Source of the DNA: CAVUPF01 sp963803755
GTDB taxonomy: Bacteria; Actinomycetota; Thermoleophilia; Solirubrobacterales; 70-9
Assembly: GCA_963803755.1 (NCBI GenBank)
Contig: CAWDNP010000005.1
Location: 62,001-126,000 of the forward strand
DNA length: 64,000 nt
Direction of reading: 5' to 3'
The translations under genes and the position numbers were made by a program. Of this stretch, positions 38,409-48,338 are shown piece by piece. The notes below the pieces were generated by a model. That model saw only the letters and a list, made by a program, of their open reading frames with translations. It searched no databases and had not been told where the DNA came from. How positions within the stretch are numbered: the first letter of the stretch is position 1; each line of letters begins with the position of its first letter.

Positions 38409-40896
38409 ATGGCGCTCGAAGCGCTGACCGGGCGGATCGAGGAGCGCGAGCTCGAGAAAGAGATGCGCTCGTCTTACCTCGATTACGCGATGAGCGTGAT
38501 CGTCGGGCGGGCGTTGCCGGACGTGCGCGACGGGCTGAAGCCCGTGCACCGGCGAGTGCTCTACGCGATGCACGACGTCGGCCTGCAGCCGACCCGCGCC
38601 TACCGTAAGTGCGCGTTCATCGTCGGCGAGGTGATGGGCAAGTACCACCCCCACGGCGACTCGGCCATCTACGACACCCTGGTGCGGATGGCGCAGGAGT
38701 TCTCGCTGCGCTACGTGCTGGTTGACGGCCAGGGCAACTTCGGCTCGATCGACGACGACCCGGCTGCGGCGATGCGCTACACCGAGGCTCGGCTAGGGCG
38801 ACTCGCGACCGAGCTCCTCCGGGACATCGATGCCGATACGGTCGACTTCGGCCCTAACTACGACGAATCGACGCAGGAGCCGCTGATCCTACCGGCGCGC
38901 TTCCCGAATCTGCTGGTCAACGGCGCCTCGGGGATCGCGGTCGGGATGGCGACCAACATCCCGCCCCACAACCTGCGTGAGGTCGCCGCCGCCGTCAACG
39001 CCTACATCGACGATCCCGGGGTCGATCTGGCGGGCCTGATGGCGCACGTCAAAGGACCCGACTTCCCGGGCGGCGGGATCATGAGCATGGAGGGGATCCG
39101 CGACGCCTATGCCTCCGGGCGTGGGAGCGTCAGGGTGCGAGCCCGCGCCCACGTCGAGCCGTTGAAGGGAGGCAAGGAGGCGATCGTCGTCACCGAGCTG
39201 CCGTTCATGGTCAAGAAGGGCGGCGACGGCGGCCTGATCACCAAGATCGCCGACCTCGTCCGCGATAAGAAACTGGACGGGATCTCTGATCTTCGCGACG
39301 AGTCCGACCGCTCCGGCATGCGGCTGGTGATCGAGCTGAAGCGCGGCGGCCCGCCGGCAAAGGTGGTGCTCAACAACCTCTACAAGAAAACCGCCATGCA
39401 GACGACCTTCGGCGTCAACATGGTGGCGCTGGTCGACGGGGTGCCGCGCACTCTGAGCCTGCTGGAGCTGGTCCATCACTACGTCCAGCACCAGCGAGAG
39501 GTCGTCACCCGCCGCACCCAGTACGAGCTTCGTCGCGCCGAGGCACGTGCCCACATCCTCGAGGGGCTGCTGGTCGCGCTCGACAACCTCGACGCGGTGA
39601 TCAAACTGATCCGCGGCTCCTCGGACCCCGACGAGGCGCGCGAGGGCCTGATCGACGCAGTTCGAGCTCTCGCGCGAGCAGGCGCAGGCGATCCTCGACA
39701 TGCGCCTGCAGCGCCTCACCGCCTTGGAGGCCGACAAGGTTCGGGCCGAGCACGCGGACCTGATCGAGCGGATCGGGGAGCTGCGGGCGATCCTCGGCGA
39801 CGAGACCACGGGTGATGGGCCATCGTCAAGGAGGAGCTGGCCGAGATCGTCGAGTCCTACGGCGATGAGCGGCGCACCGAGCTGGCCCACTTCGAGGGCG
39901 ACGTCGGGATCGAGGACATGATCGCCGACCAGCAGATGGTGATCTCGTTGACCGCCTCGGGCTATGTGAAGCGGCTGCCGCTCGCCACCTACCGCCAGCA
40001 GCACCGCGGCGGGGTCGGGGTGATGGGGATGAACCTAAAGGAGGACGACTACATCGAGCACCTCCACATCTGCTCGACCCACGACTTCCTGCTCTTCTTC
40101 ACCAATCGCGGCAAGGTCTACCGGCTCAAGGTCTACGAGCTGCCGGAGGGGTCGCGGACCGCGAAAGGCAGCGCTCTGGTCAACCTGCTGCCGCTGCGCG
40201 AGGGGGAGAAGGTGATGGCGGTGATCCCGACCCGGGACTTCAAGGAGAACCACTACCTCGCCTTCGCAACCGCCAAAGGGCAGATCAAGAAGACCGAGTT
40301 CCTCGCCTACAACACACCGATCCGCGCCGACGGGATCATCGCGATCAAGGTCCGCGACGGCGACGAGCTGGTCCAGGTGCGGCTGACCTCGGGCGAGGAC
40401 GACATCCTCATGGTCTCCCACTCCGGGCACGCGGCGCGCTTCTCCGAGGAGCTGGTGCGGCCGATGGGGCGGGACACCAGTGGGATCAAGGGGATGAACG
40501 TCTCCGGCAAGGGCAACCGGGTGCTGGCGATGGACATCGCCCGTGACGACACCGAACTGTTCGTCGTCACCGAGAACGGCTACGGCAAGCGCACGCCGGT
40601 CGCCGAGTACCCGGTGAAGGGGCGGGGGACCAAAGGCGTGCTGACCGCGAAGCTGACCGAGCGAAAAGGCGGGCTGGCCGGGGCGCTGATCGTCCGGGAG
40701 CACCAGGAGCTGCTCTTCATCTCCCAGAACGGGATGGTCCAGCGGACCTCGGTCGGTGGGATCTCAGAGATGGGCAGGGCGACTCAGGGGGTCAAGGTGA
40801 TGAACATCAAGGACGACGATCGGGTCAGCGCGGTGGCGTTGGTGGTTGAGTCAGACAGCGAGCCGCGAGAGCGAGGCTTCCGGAGGAGACGCCTGA
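38409..40896 (+). CDS. gyrA: DNA gyrase subunit A, frameshifted
   Basis: Winged-helix and tower domains with SSYLDYAMSVIVGRALPDVR, the quinolone-region KYHPHGDSAIYDTLVRMAQ and catalytic Tyr in AAAMRYTEARL. The C-terminal beta-pinwheel contains a GyrA-box-like YRQQHRGGVGVMGM. Shifts at about 39660, 39820 and 40870. I place the end at TGA 40894-40896 (SEASGGDA), about 828 residues; the uncorrected frame would run to 40964 in non-conserved sequence. Confidence 0.95.
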
Positions 40897-40964
40897 GCTT
40901 CGATTCGCCGGCAGCGAGCTGCGCGGTCAGGCCGTGCAGTCCCCTCGAAGGAGGAGCGTACTGA

Positions 40965-41471
40965 CTATGCAGCCGCCGGCAGGTACTGCTCCCAGGCGGG
41001 CGGGATGCTCGGGCTCGCCACCTGGATGAAGACGGTAGGGCCCGGCGCCCTGGGGTTGTTGCGGGGGTGCATCTGGATCTCCCGAGGGAGGCGGTTGCCC
41101 TTGCGGCGGTTGCAGCTCGCGCAGGCGGCGACGATGTTCTCCCAGACGGATTTGCCGCCCCGGCTGCGGGGGATGACGTGATCGACGGTCAGCCCGGGCT
41201 TCTTCGCGCCGCAGTACTGGCAGGTCCACGCGTCCCGAGCGAGCACAGCCCTGCGGGTGATTTTCCGCCGGTGCGCCTCGCGCGGGATCCGCACGTAGTT
41301 GATCAGGCGGATCACATCGGGCCGCTCGATCGTCATGTGCTCGGAGTGCAGCGCCCCCTCGCGCTGCTCCAGCAGCTCGGCCTTTTCCTTCAGCAGCAGC
41401 ACAGCGGCGCGACGCAACGTGCAGACGTTGATCGGCTCATAGGTCGCATTGAGGACCAAGACCCGTGCCAT
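40965..41471 (-). CDS. Orphan HNH endonuclease-domain protein
   Basis: A 168-residue protein: ARVLVLNATYEPINVCTLRR, VIRLINYVRIPREAHRRKIT, then a zinc HNH fold with CQYCGAKKPGLTVDHVIPRS, RGGKSVWENIVAACASCN and RRKGNRLP. This is the small HNH family that is present as a single housekeeping-like gene in many bacteria, with no restriction or phage partner nearby. ATG 41471. The frame is intact. Convergent with gyrA. Confidence 0.85.
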   Translation of the reverse strand: MARVLVLNATYEPINVCTLRRAAVLLLKEKAELLEQREGALHSEHMTIERPDVIRLINYVRIPREAHRRKITRRAVLARDAWTCQYCGAKKPGLTVDHVIPRSRGGKSVWENIVAACASCNRRKGNRLPREIQMHPRNNPRAPGPTVFIQVASPSIPPAWEQYLPAAA

Positions 41472-41521
41472 GGTTCTGCGGATTGTACGGGGACCGGGTC
41501 CCAGCGCCCCGGTCTGCGTCC

Positions 41522-42356
41522 TCAGCCGACGGGGTAGGAGCCCAGCAGGCGCACGGACTCCGCCTTTTTGCGCGAGTGCCTCTACCGCCTCTGCGACCTC
41601 GGAGTCGCTGGTGGAGCCCTCCAAATCGCAGAAGAACATGTAGCGCCCCAGCCCACGTCGCAGTGGCCGAGACTCGATCCGGCTCAGGTTGACGCCGCGG
41701 CTGGAGAACTCCTGGAGGGCCTCGACCAGAGCGCCGGGGTGGTCCTCACCCAACTCGGAGAAGACGAGGGAGGTCTTCCAGACGCTGCCGCCGCCGGAGT
41801 CGGCCCCTTTCGGCGCGATCCAGACGAAGCGGGTCACGTTGTCCGCCTCGTCCTCGATCCCCTCGCGCAGAACTACGCACCCATAGAGCTCGGCCGCGGA
41901 GCGCGCCCCGATCGCCGCCCAGGGGCGGTCAGACTCGCCGACCATGCGCACCGCCGCCGCGGTGCTGCTGACGCTGCGCCGTTCAACCTCGGGGAGCTGC
42001 TCGCGCAGGAAGCGGGCGCACTGGGCGAGCGGCTGAGGGTGTGAGAGCACCGCCTCGATCTCTCCCAGCTCGATCGGGCGGCGGGTGATCAGATGCGCGC
42101 GCACCGCGAAGTCGTGCTCGCCGACGATCGTCACCGCCGCCGCCTCAAAGGCGAGCGTGTCCAGGGTGCTGCGCACCGAGCCCTCGATCGAGTTCTCGAA
42201 CGGCACCAACGCCCGCTCCGCCTCGCCCCGCTCCACGGCGAGGATTGCCTCATGGATGGTCGCCGTGCGCAGCGCCTCGAACTCGACGTCTGGCGCCGCC
42301 TCTCTCAGGGCGTCTTCGGTGAAGGTGCCGGCCGGCCCGAGGTAGGCGATCCGCAT
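41522..42356 (-). CDS. pheA: Prephenate dehydratase, one frameshift
   Basis: Phenylalanine synthesis enzyme. Catalytic domain: MRIAYLGPAGTFTEDALREA, VPFENSIEGSVRSTLDTLA, LSHPQPLAQCARFL and the DNVTRFVWIAP motif. The regulatory ACT domain has ELGEDHPGALVEALQEFSSR, GVNLSRIESRPLRRGLGRYM. A shift at about 41555 precedes the end RLLGSYPVG. Length about 278 residues. Start ATG 42356. Confidence 0.93.
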
Positions 42357-42368
42357 CGGTACCTCGAC

Positions 42369-43411
42369 CTATTCGAAGTTGACGGCGTAGCTGGCTTTGT
42401 TGTTGGTGACGACCTTCTCGCCGGGGACCGGGCGGACTTCGACTTCGAGCGTGACCTGGCCTTTCGGCGCCGGGGTCAGGGGGATCGTCACCGACTGCGT
42501 TTCGCCCACCCCGATGCTGCTGATGTCCCCCTGCAGCGTGTGCCCGCCGTTCACCTTGACCGAGACGACGATCCCGTTCTCGGTCGATTCGCCCTGGTTT
42601 TGGACCTTGGCTTCGACTTCGGGGGTGCCGCCTTTGGGGACCGTCGTTGGTCGTGCCGGCGGTCAGTTCGGTGCCGTCGACGCTGGAGCCGACCAGCCCC
42701 AGCCCGTGTACGCCCGGGGTGGCCGGCGAGGTCGAGCCGCTGACGTCGCCCAGCGCCGAGCTGACCGCCGCCGTTTCCAGCCACTTCGTCCCTTCCGGCA
42801 GGAAGACGCTCTTCGGCACGTTGGCGCCTTCGATCCCGTTGCTTTCGAGCACCCCGTCGATCTCCGGCCGCGCCACCGCCGCGTAGAGGACGTCGCTGGC
42901 CAGCAGCTTCTGCATTTGCCCGGCGATTGCGGCCGTCGCCTTTGGCGGCGCCGACGTTACCCAGCGCCGTGCTCATCTTGTTGGCGATTTCGTTCATCGC
43001 GCTGCCGCGCAGCTCGTAGACCAGTTCGAGGGCGCTTTGCCCGTGACTCATGGCCCCGGGCGCGCTGAGGCTGTCGACGCGGGTCACGTAGTTGTCCATC
43101 GCGCTGCGGTCGGCATTGACCTCGGCGACGAACTCGGTGACCGAGAGGCTTCCCGGGTTGGAGAGCTTGCCGAAGAAGGCTTTGCTGGTCTGCTGGGTCT
43201 CTTCGACGATCTGGGTGACGTTGCGCGCGTAGCCGCTCAGTTCGCTGCGCGCCTGTGCGTCCAGGCACCCCTTCACCCCGAGCACGACCAAGATCAGGAC
43301 GATCAGCGCCGCGCCCAGCGCCAGCCCGCGCCGCAGCATGATCTGCTGGCGTTCGGGGCGACGTGGCGGCCGCGGTCTTCGCTGCGGCCGAAGTGCTGGC
43401 GAATCCTCCAA
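42369..43411 (-). CDS. Membrane-anchored protein with C-terminal CARDB-like domain, frameshifted
   Basis: A Pro/Arg-rich cytoplasmic N-terminus, a single helix (GLALGAALIVLILVVLGVKG), a helical extracellular region (ARNVTQIVEETQQTSKAFFG, VNADRSAMDNYVTRVDSLS) and a beta-rich C-terminal domain (TLQGDISSIGVGETQSVTIP, VRPVPGEKVVTNNKASYAVN) typical of CARDB/Ig-like folds. Shifts at about 42950 and 42640. It is divergent from the kinase cluster with a 141-bp gap and may function at the cell wall. Start TTG 43411 or ATG 43339. Confidence 0.72.
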
Positions 43412-43552
43412 GGACGGCTCTCCGGGCTGGTTGGCTGGCGGGAGAGTATGAACTCTTGCGGGGGCGCCGCGTCAAGACCCGCAGCAAACCTTGCGTCTTG
43501 GGGCGGCCGATGGCGGAGGAGAGCCCTGCCGCGTGGCGAAGGAGAAGGGGCT

Positions 43553-44467
43553 TTGGTCGGCTCCCTGGTGCTCAACCGCTTCCTGATCGAGCGCCGAATC
43601 GGCAGCGGCGGGTTCGGCGTCGTCTATGAGGCCTGGGACGGCCGCCTCGAGCGCGCCGTCGCCGTCAAGGCGATCGAGTCGCGCGGGGAGGCGAGCAAGC
43701 GGGTGCTGCGCGAGGCGCAGGCCGCGGCACGCCTCAACCACCCCGGCATCGTGACGCTGTATGAGATGGGCGAGGAGGACGGGAACGCGCTGCTGGTCAC
43801 CGAGCTCCTCGACGGCTCGACGCTGGCCCGTCTCGCCGGCGAGGGCAAGCTGAGCGACCGCGAGATCGGCGAGATCGGCGCCGACCTCTGCGAGGCCCTC
43901 GACCACGCCCACTCCCGCGGGGTCATCCACCGCGACATCAAGCCCCAAAACGTCCAGGTCACCGAGGGAGAGCAGCGCGCCAAGCTGATGGACTTCGGCG
44001 TCGCCCGGCTCGCTGACGGCGTCTCGCTGACGGCGCCAGGTGACGTTCTCGGCACCCTCGCCTACATGTCTCCCGAGCAGGCGGAGGGGCGTCCGGCCGG
44101 ACCCGAGGCAGACGTCTACTCGCTTGCCCTGACGCTGTATGAGTGCTGGAGCGGGGAGAACCCGCACCGGCGCTCCAGCCCGGCGGCCACGGTGCGGGCG
44201 ATCGGCGCCCGTGCACGCCCGCTGCGCCGGCTGCGCCCCGACCTGCCGCGCGAGCTGAGCGACGCGCTCGACGCCTGCCTCAACCCCCGCCCGTCGAGCC
44301 GCCCGCCGCTGGAGGTCTTGGGGACGGCGATCGAGGGCTCACTCGAGGACCTCGCCGAGTACCCACGCCATGCTCCCCGCCCGATCGCCATGCGCCTCGG
44401 CGCCGCCGCCGCCGCCGCGCTCCTCGGCGCCTGGCTCGCCGTCGGCCACGGGATCGTGCTCCCGTAG
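43553..44467 (+). CDS. Ser/Thr protein kinase without PASTA domains
   Basis: A 304-residue kinase from TTG 43553, preceded by AAGGAGAAGGGG. Motifs: glycine loop RIGSGGFGVVYEAWD, Lys in RAVAVKAI, catalytic loop VIHRDIKPQNVQ, DFGVARLADG, YMSPEQAEGRP. A single C-terminal helix (LGAAAAAALLGAWLAVGHG) ends the protein with no ectodomain. It is the first gene of the fhaA-fhaB-pstP-rodA-pbpA-pknB block, a position where mycobacteria have no kinase. Confidence 0.88.
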   Translation: MVGSLVLNRFLIERRIGSGGFGVVYEAWDGRLERAVAVKAIESRGEASKRVLREAQAAARLNHPGIVTLYEMGEEDGNALLVTELLDGSTLARLAGEGKLSDREIGEIGADLCEALDHAHSRGVIHRDIKPQNVQVTEGEQRAKLMDFGVARLADGVSLTAPGDVLGTLAYMSPEQAEGRPAGPEADVYSLALTLYECWSGENPHRRSSPAATVRAIGARARPLRRLRPDLPRELSDALDACLNPRPSSRPPLEVLGTAIEGSLEDLAEYPRHAPRPIAMRLGAAAAAALLGAWLAVGHGIVLP

Positions 44468-44527
44468 GATCTCGGTCGGCCCTCCGCACTCCGGAGAGCC
44501 CTCGCCCGCGCGCCAAGGAGCCATCCG

Positions 44528-45304
44528 ATCAGCGTCCTACGCAACCTCGAGTCCCGGATCGAAGGTCTCGTCGAGGGGATCTTCAGTCGCGCCTTCAGCT
44601 CCGAGGTGCAGCCGGTCGAACTGGCCCGCAAACTGGCCAAGGAAATGGACGCTCACAAGACGGCCTCGATCGAGCGCGTCTACGTGCCCAACGAGTACAC
44701 CGTCTACCTCTCCAAGCAGGACCGCGGCAAACTGGAGGGGTACGAGCGCTCGCTCGAGCAGGAGCTGTCGGGCTACCTGCTGGAGCACGCCCGCCGGCGG
44801 GGCTATGACCTGCTGACCCGGCCGGCGGTCGAGTTCAGCACCGACGAGCGTTTGCGGCTCGGAGAGTTCGGGATCCAGACCCGCCTGGTCAAGCCTCCCG
44901 CCCACGAGGGGGAGAGGCCGAGCCAGGGCGAGGAGGGCCACACGATGGTCTACTCGGCGGTGCGAGAGCGCGACCCCGGCCGCCCGAAACGGCCCGAGGA
45001 GGCGGTCGGCGCCCTCGTCTCCACCCGGGCGGTGGTCTCGCTCGACGATCGCCGCTACGTGCTAGACGGGCCGCGGGCGACGATCGGCCGCTCCAAGTCC
45101 GCCGAGTGCGTGCTGGGCGACCCCAACGTCTCCCGCCGCCACGCGGAACTGCGCCGCTCGGAGACCGGCGACTGGCAGATCGTCGATCTCGGCTCGACCA
45201 ACGGGGTGAAGGTCAACGGTCGGCGCGTCCCATCGACCCGCCTCAGTCCCGGCGACGAGGTGACCCTGGGGACCACTACCTTCCTTTTCGACATCGAGCA
45301 GTAG
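44528..45304 (+). CDS. fhaA: FhaA-like protein (DUF3662 and FHA domain)
   Basis: Domain 1: SVLRNLESRIEGLVEGIFSR, QPVELARKLAKEMDAHK, YVPNEYTVYLSKQDRGKLEG. After a linker, an FHA domain: ATIGRSKSAECVLGDPNVSR, RHAELRR, VDLGSTNGVKVNGRRV. Phosphothreonine reader of STPK signalling; in mycobacteria it binds the MurJ (MviN) pseudokinase. The homologous start falls at 44528 on ATC, which lies 7 bp after AAGGAG. The nearest standard start (GTG 44606) would remove 26 conserved residues. Confidence 0.92.
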   Translation: MSVLRNLESRIEGLVEGIFSRAFSSEVQPVELARKLAKEMDAHKTASIERVYVPNEYTVYLSKQDRGKLEGYERSLEQELSGYLLEHARRRGYDLLTRPAVEFSTDERLRLGEFGIQTRLVKPPAHEGERPSQGEEGHTMVYSAVRERDPGRPKRPEEAVGALVSTRAVVSLDDRRYVLDGPRATIGRSKSAECVLGDPNVSRRHAELRRSETGDWQIVDLGSTNGVKVNGRRVPSTRLSPGDEVTLGTTTFLFDIEQ

Positions 45305-45330
45305 CGGCCCCTGGCCGTAGTGTTCTGAGC

Positions 45331-45807
45331 GTGGCGTACGACCCGATCTCGGTTGCCCTCAAGTTCGGCTTCCTGGCCGTCCTCTACCTGTTCTTGCTCT
45401 TCATCGCACGCAGCGCGATGAAGGACCTGCGCAGGACGGTGGCGCCGGCGCCGGACTCGACCGGGTTTCACTCCGCGCCGGCCTTCGGCGAGGGGGCGCA
45501 GCGAGGCGCCGAAGCCTGGCTGGTCGCGGAGCGCGGCGGAGGGCTGCAGGCGGGCGAGCGCTTCGACCTGATCGGCGGCCTCTCGATCGGCCGCTCCAAG
45601 GAATCCGACGTGCAGATCGAGGATCGTTACGCCTCCGGCGTCCACGCCAGGATCTTCTCTCGCGAAGGCCGCCACTTCATCGAAGACATGGGCTCGACCA
45701 ACGGCACCCTCCTCAACGACGCCAGCCTGAAGGGCGAGGCCGAGCTGATCGACGGAGACGTGGTGAGAATCGGGGACACCGGGTTTCGCTTCGAGGCGCA
45801 TGCGTAG
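45331..45807 (+). CDS. fhaB: FhaB/FipA-like membrane FHA protein
   Basis: 158 residues: one N-terminal helix (VALKFGFLAVLYLFLLFIAR), a linker, and a C-terminal FHA domain with LSIGRSKESDVQIED, ASGVHARIFSREGRHFIED and GSTNGTLLND. GTG 45331 is 26 bp after fhaA. In other actinobacteria FhaB couples the kinase cascade to division and wall synthesis. Intact. Confidence 0.92.
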   Translation: MAYDPISVALKFGFLAVLYLFLLFIARSAMKDLRRTVAPAPDSTGFHSAPAFGEGAQRGAEAWLVAERGGGLQAGERFDLIGGLSIGRSKESDVQIEDRYASGVHARIFSREGRHFIEDMGSTNGTLLNDASLKGEAELIDGDVVRIGDTGFRFEAHA

Positions 45808-45831
45808 CGATCCTGATCAGGGGGTGTCTCG

Positions 45832-47010
45832 ATGCTGCGGGTGAGCGAACAGGCGTTCCGCAGCGACACGGGGCGCCAGCGCAACGCCAATGAGGACTCG
45901 TTCTTCGTTCGCGCGCCGGTATTCGTCGTCGCCGACGGGATGGGGGGCGCGCAGGCCGGCGAGGTCGCCTCGAAAGCGGCGGCCGAGGCGTTCGATCGCG
46001 ACCTCCCCGACGCCCCGCCCGAGCGGGTTCTGAAGGAGACGATCGAGGCGGCGAACCGGGAGATCCACGAGCACGCCCGGGCCGATCCGTCGCTGGCCGG
46101 GATGGGGACGACGATCACCGCGGCGATCGTCGACCTAGCGGCGAGGAGGTGGGGATCGGTCACGTCGGCGACAGCCGCGCCTACCGGCTGCGCGACGGCA
46201 AGTTGGAGCGGCTCACCCGCGACCACTCGCTGGTCGAGGAGATGCGACGAAAGGGCCAGCTGACCGACGCCCAGGCCGAGGACCACCCGCAGCGCTCGAT
46301 CATCACCCGTGCGCTCGGCCCCGAGCCCGAGGTCGAGGTCGACGTGCAGACGGTTCCCGCCCAGCCGGGCGATCGTCTTCCTGCTCTGCTCCGACGGGCT
46401 GACGACGATGCTCGACGACGAGCACATCGCCCGCATTCTCGCCGCCGCGAGCTCGATCGACGCTGCGGTACGGGCGCTGATCGACGAAGCCAACCGGGCT
46501 GGAGGTCGCGACAACATCACCGCCCTCGCCTTCCGCCTCGGGGGCCCGGCAGCCCCGGCCCGCTCGCCGGAGGGCGCGACGCTGATCGGCCCCTCTGCGG
46601 AGGAGGCGGGGCTGAGCGCCACCGAGGTGCGCCGCCGCGCCGCCGCCGCGGCCGCCAAGGAGCGGCGCGAACAGCTCGCTGCGAAACCGAAGCGGCGACG
46701 GCTGCGAACCGCCGCCAAGGTGCTCGCCGTTGTGGTCGATACTCGGCGCGATCGCGTTCGGCGCCTGGTATGGCAACCGCCAGGTCTGGTTCCTTGGGAC
46801 CGACGCCGCCGGCAGGGTCGCCCTCTATCGCGGGCTTCCCTACGAACTTCCCTTCGGGGTCGAGCTCTACGAAGAGCGCTACGCGAGCCCGATCCAGACC
46901 GCCTCGCTGCCGCCACGCCGCCACGCCGCGGTCACGGCCAGGACCTGCGCTCCCGCTCCGGAGCGGCCTCGCTGCTCGAAGAAATCCAGAAGGGCCAGGG
47001 GGTGCCGTGA
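45832..47010 (+). CDS. pstP: PP2C Ser/Thr phosphatase (PstP-like), frameshifted
   Basis: Metal motifs of PP2C: RNANEDSFFV, VFVVADGMGGAQAGEVAS, IGHVGDSRAYRLRDGKLERL, LLCSDGLTTMLDDEH, AGGRDNITALAF. A basic linker, a helix (VLAVVV..ILGAIAFGAWYGN) and a short extracellular domain follow as in mycobacterial PstP. Shifts at about 46145, 46370, 46735 and 46930. It opposes the three kinases. TGA overlaps the next GTG. Confidence 0.92.
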
Positions 47011-48338
47011 GGTCCGCGCGGAACCGGGAGCTTCTCGCCCTTGTCCCCGTTGCGCTGCTCCTCACGGCCGGCTTCGCCGCGGTCTTCGCTCAAGAGAACG
47101 CCCGCCTCGGCAACCTCAGTCTGATCTACGGGGCCTACTTCCTGGCGGTCTGCCTCGCAACCCACATCTACCTGCGGATCCGCCTCCCCGACGCCGACCC
47201 CTACCTGTTCCCACTCGCCGCCCTGCTGACCGCCTTCGGGCTGGTGATGATCTATCGGATCGACGCGACCCTGGCCCGCGACCAGGCCAACTGGTTCGTG
47301 GTCGGTCTTGTCCTCTTCGCAGCGGCGATCCATTTCTTGCGCGATTACGACGTGCTCGAGCGCTACCGTTACACGATCGCCGCGGTCGGGCTGCTGCTGC
47401 TGCTCACGCCGCGCCTGCCGGGGATCGGACAGCAGGTCAACGGCGCCTACCTCGGGGTGAAGGTCGGCCCCCTGCAGTTCCAGCCGACCGAGTTCTCGAA
47501 GATCTGCATCGTCATCTTCCTGGCCAGCTATCTGCGCGAGCACCGCGAGGTGCTGATCGTCGGGGCCCGACGGGTTCTCGGCGTAACCCTGCCGCCGCTC
47601 AAGCACCTCGGCCCGATGCTTGTCGTCTGGGGGGCCTCGATGTTCATGCTCGTCTTCATCCGCGACCTCGGCAGCTCGCTGATGTTCTTCGCCGCCTTCC
47701 TTGCCCTGCTCTACGTGGCGACTGGCCGCTTCTCCTTCGTCGTGATCGGGATGGCGATGTTCCTGCTCGGTTCCTGGTTCTTCGCGGCGACGGTGCCCCA
47801 TGTCGGAGAGCGGGTCGATATCTGGCTCAACCCCTACAAGGAAGCCAGAGGCAACGGCTACCAGATCCTGCAGTCGATCTTCGCCCAGGCTGACGGCGGC
47901 CTCTTCGGCAAGGGCTTCGGCCAGGCGCTGATCACGATTCCAGGCACCCACGACGCGCTGCTGCCAGCCGCACAGACGGACACGATCTACTCCTTGATCG
48001 TCAACGAGCTCGGACTCTTCGGCGCCACCGGCGTGATCCTCATCTACCTGCTGATCGCGGCCCGCGGGTTCAAGATCGCGCTGATCGCCGCCGACGGCTT
48101 CTCAAAGCTCTTGGCGACCGGGCTGACCGCAGTCTTCGCGATCCAGGCCTTCGTGATCATCGGCGGGGTGACGCGGGTGATCCCGCTGACCGGGGTCACC
48201 TTGCCCTTCGTCAGCTACGGCGGCAGCTCGATCGTCGCCAACTTCGTGCTGCTGGCGCTGCTGCTGCTGATCTCCGACCGCGCCCGCCGTGAGGCCAGCG
48301 CGCCTGGCCCGGCCGCGCTGGCGCTGGAGGGCGCGTGA
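47007..48338 (+). CDS. rodA: SEDS-family peptidoglycan polymerase (RodA/FtsW)
   Basis: An intact 443-residue membrane protein with about 12 helices. SEDS features: GLVMIYRIDATLARDQ, PGIGQQVNGAYLGVKVGPLQ, FQPTEFSKICIVIFLASYL, IRDLGSSLMFFAAFLAL, and the late LTGVTLPFVSYGGSSIVAN. It polymerises lipid II glycan; the partner transpeptidase is encoded next, with the stop of one overlapping the start of the other. Confidence 0.94.
   Translation: MRSARNRELLALVPVALLLTAGFAAVFAQENARLGNLSLIYGAYFLAVCLATHIYLRIRLPDADPYLFPLAALLTAFGLVMIYRIDATLARDQANWFVVGLVLFAAAIHFLRDYDVLERYRYTIAAVGLLLLLTPRLPGIGQQVNGAYLGVKVGPLQFQPTEFSKICIVIFLASYLREHREVLIVGARRVLGVTLPPLKHLGPMLVVWGASMFMLVFIRDLGSSLMFFAAFLALLYVATGRFSFVVIGMAMFLLGSWFFAATVPHVGERVDIWLNPYKEARGNGYQILQSIFAQADGGLFGKGFGQALITIPGTHDALLPAAQTDTIYSLIVNELGLFGATGVILIYLLIAARGFKIALIAADGFSKLLATGLTAVFAIQAFVIIGGVTRVIPLTGVTLPFVSYGGSSIVANFVLLALLLLISDRARREASAPGPAALALEGA

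Noticed and set aside
40897..40964. Extension of gyrA to 40964
   Set aside because: The extra residues are Arg/Ser/Pro-rich and unlike any GyrA tail; the neighbouring frame gives a natural end at 40896.
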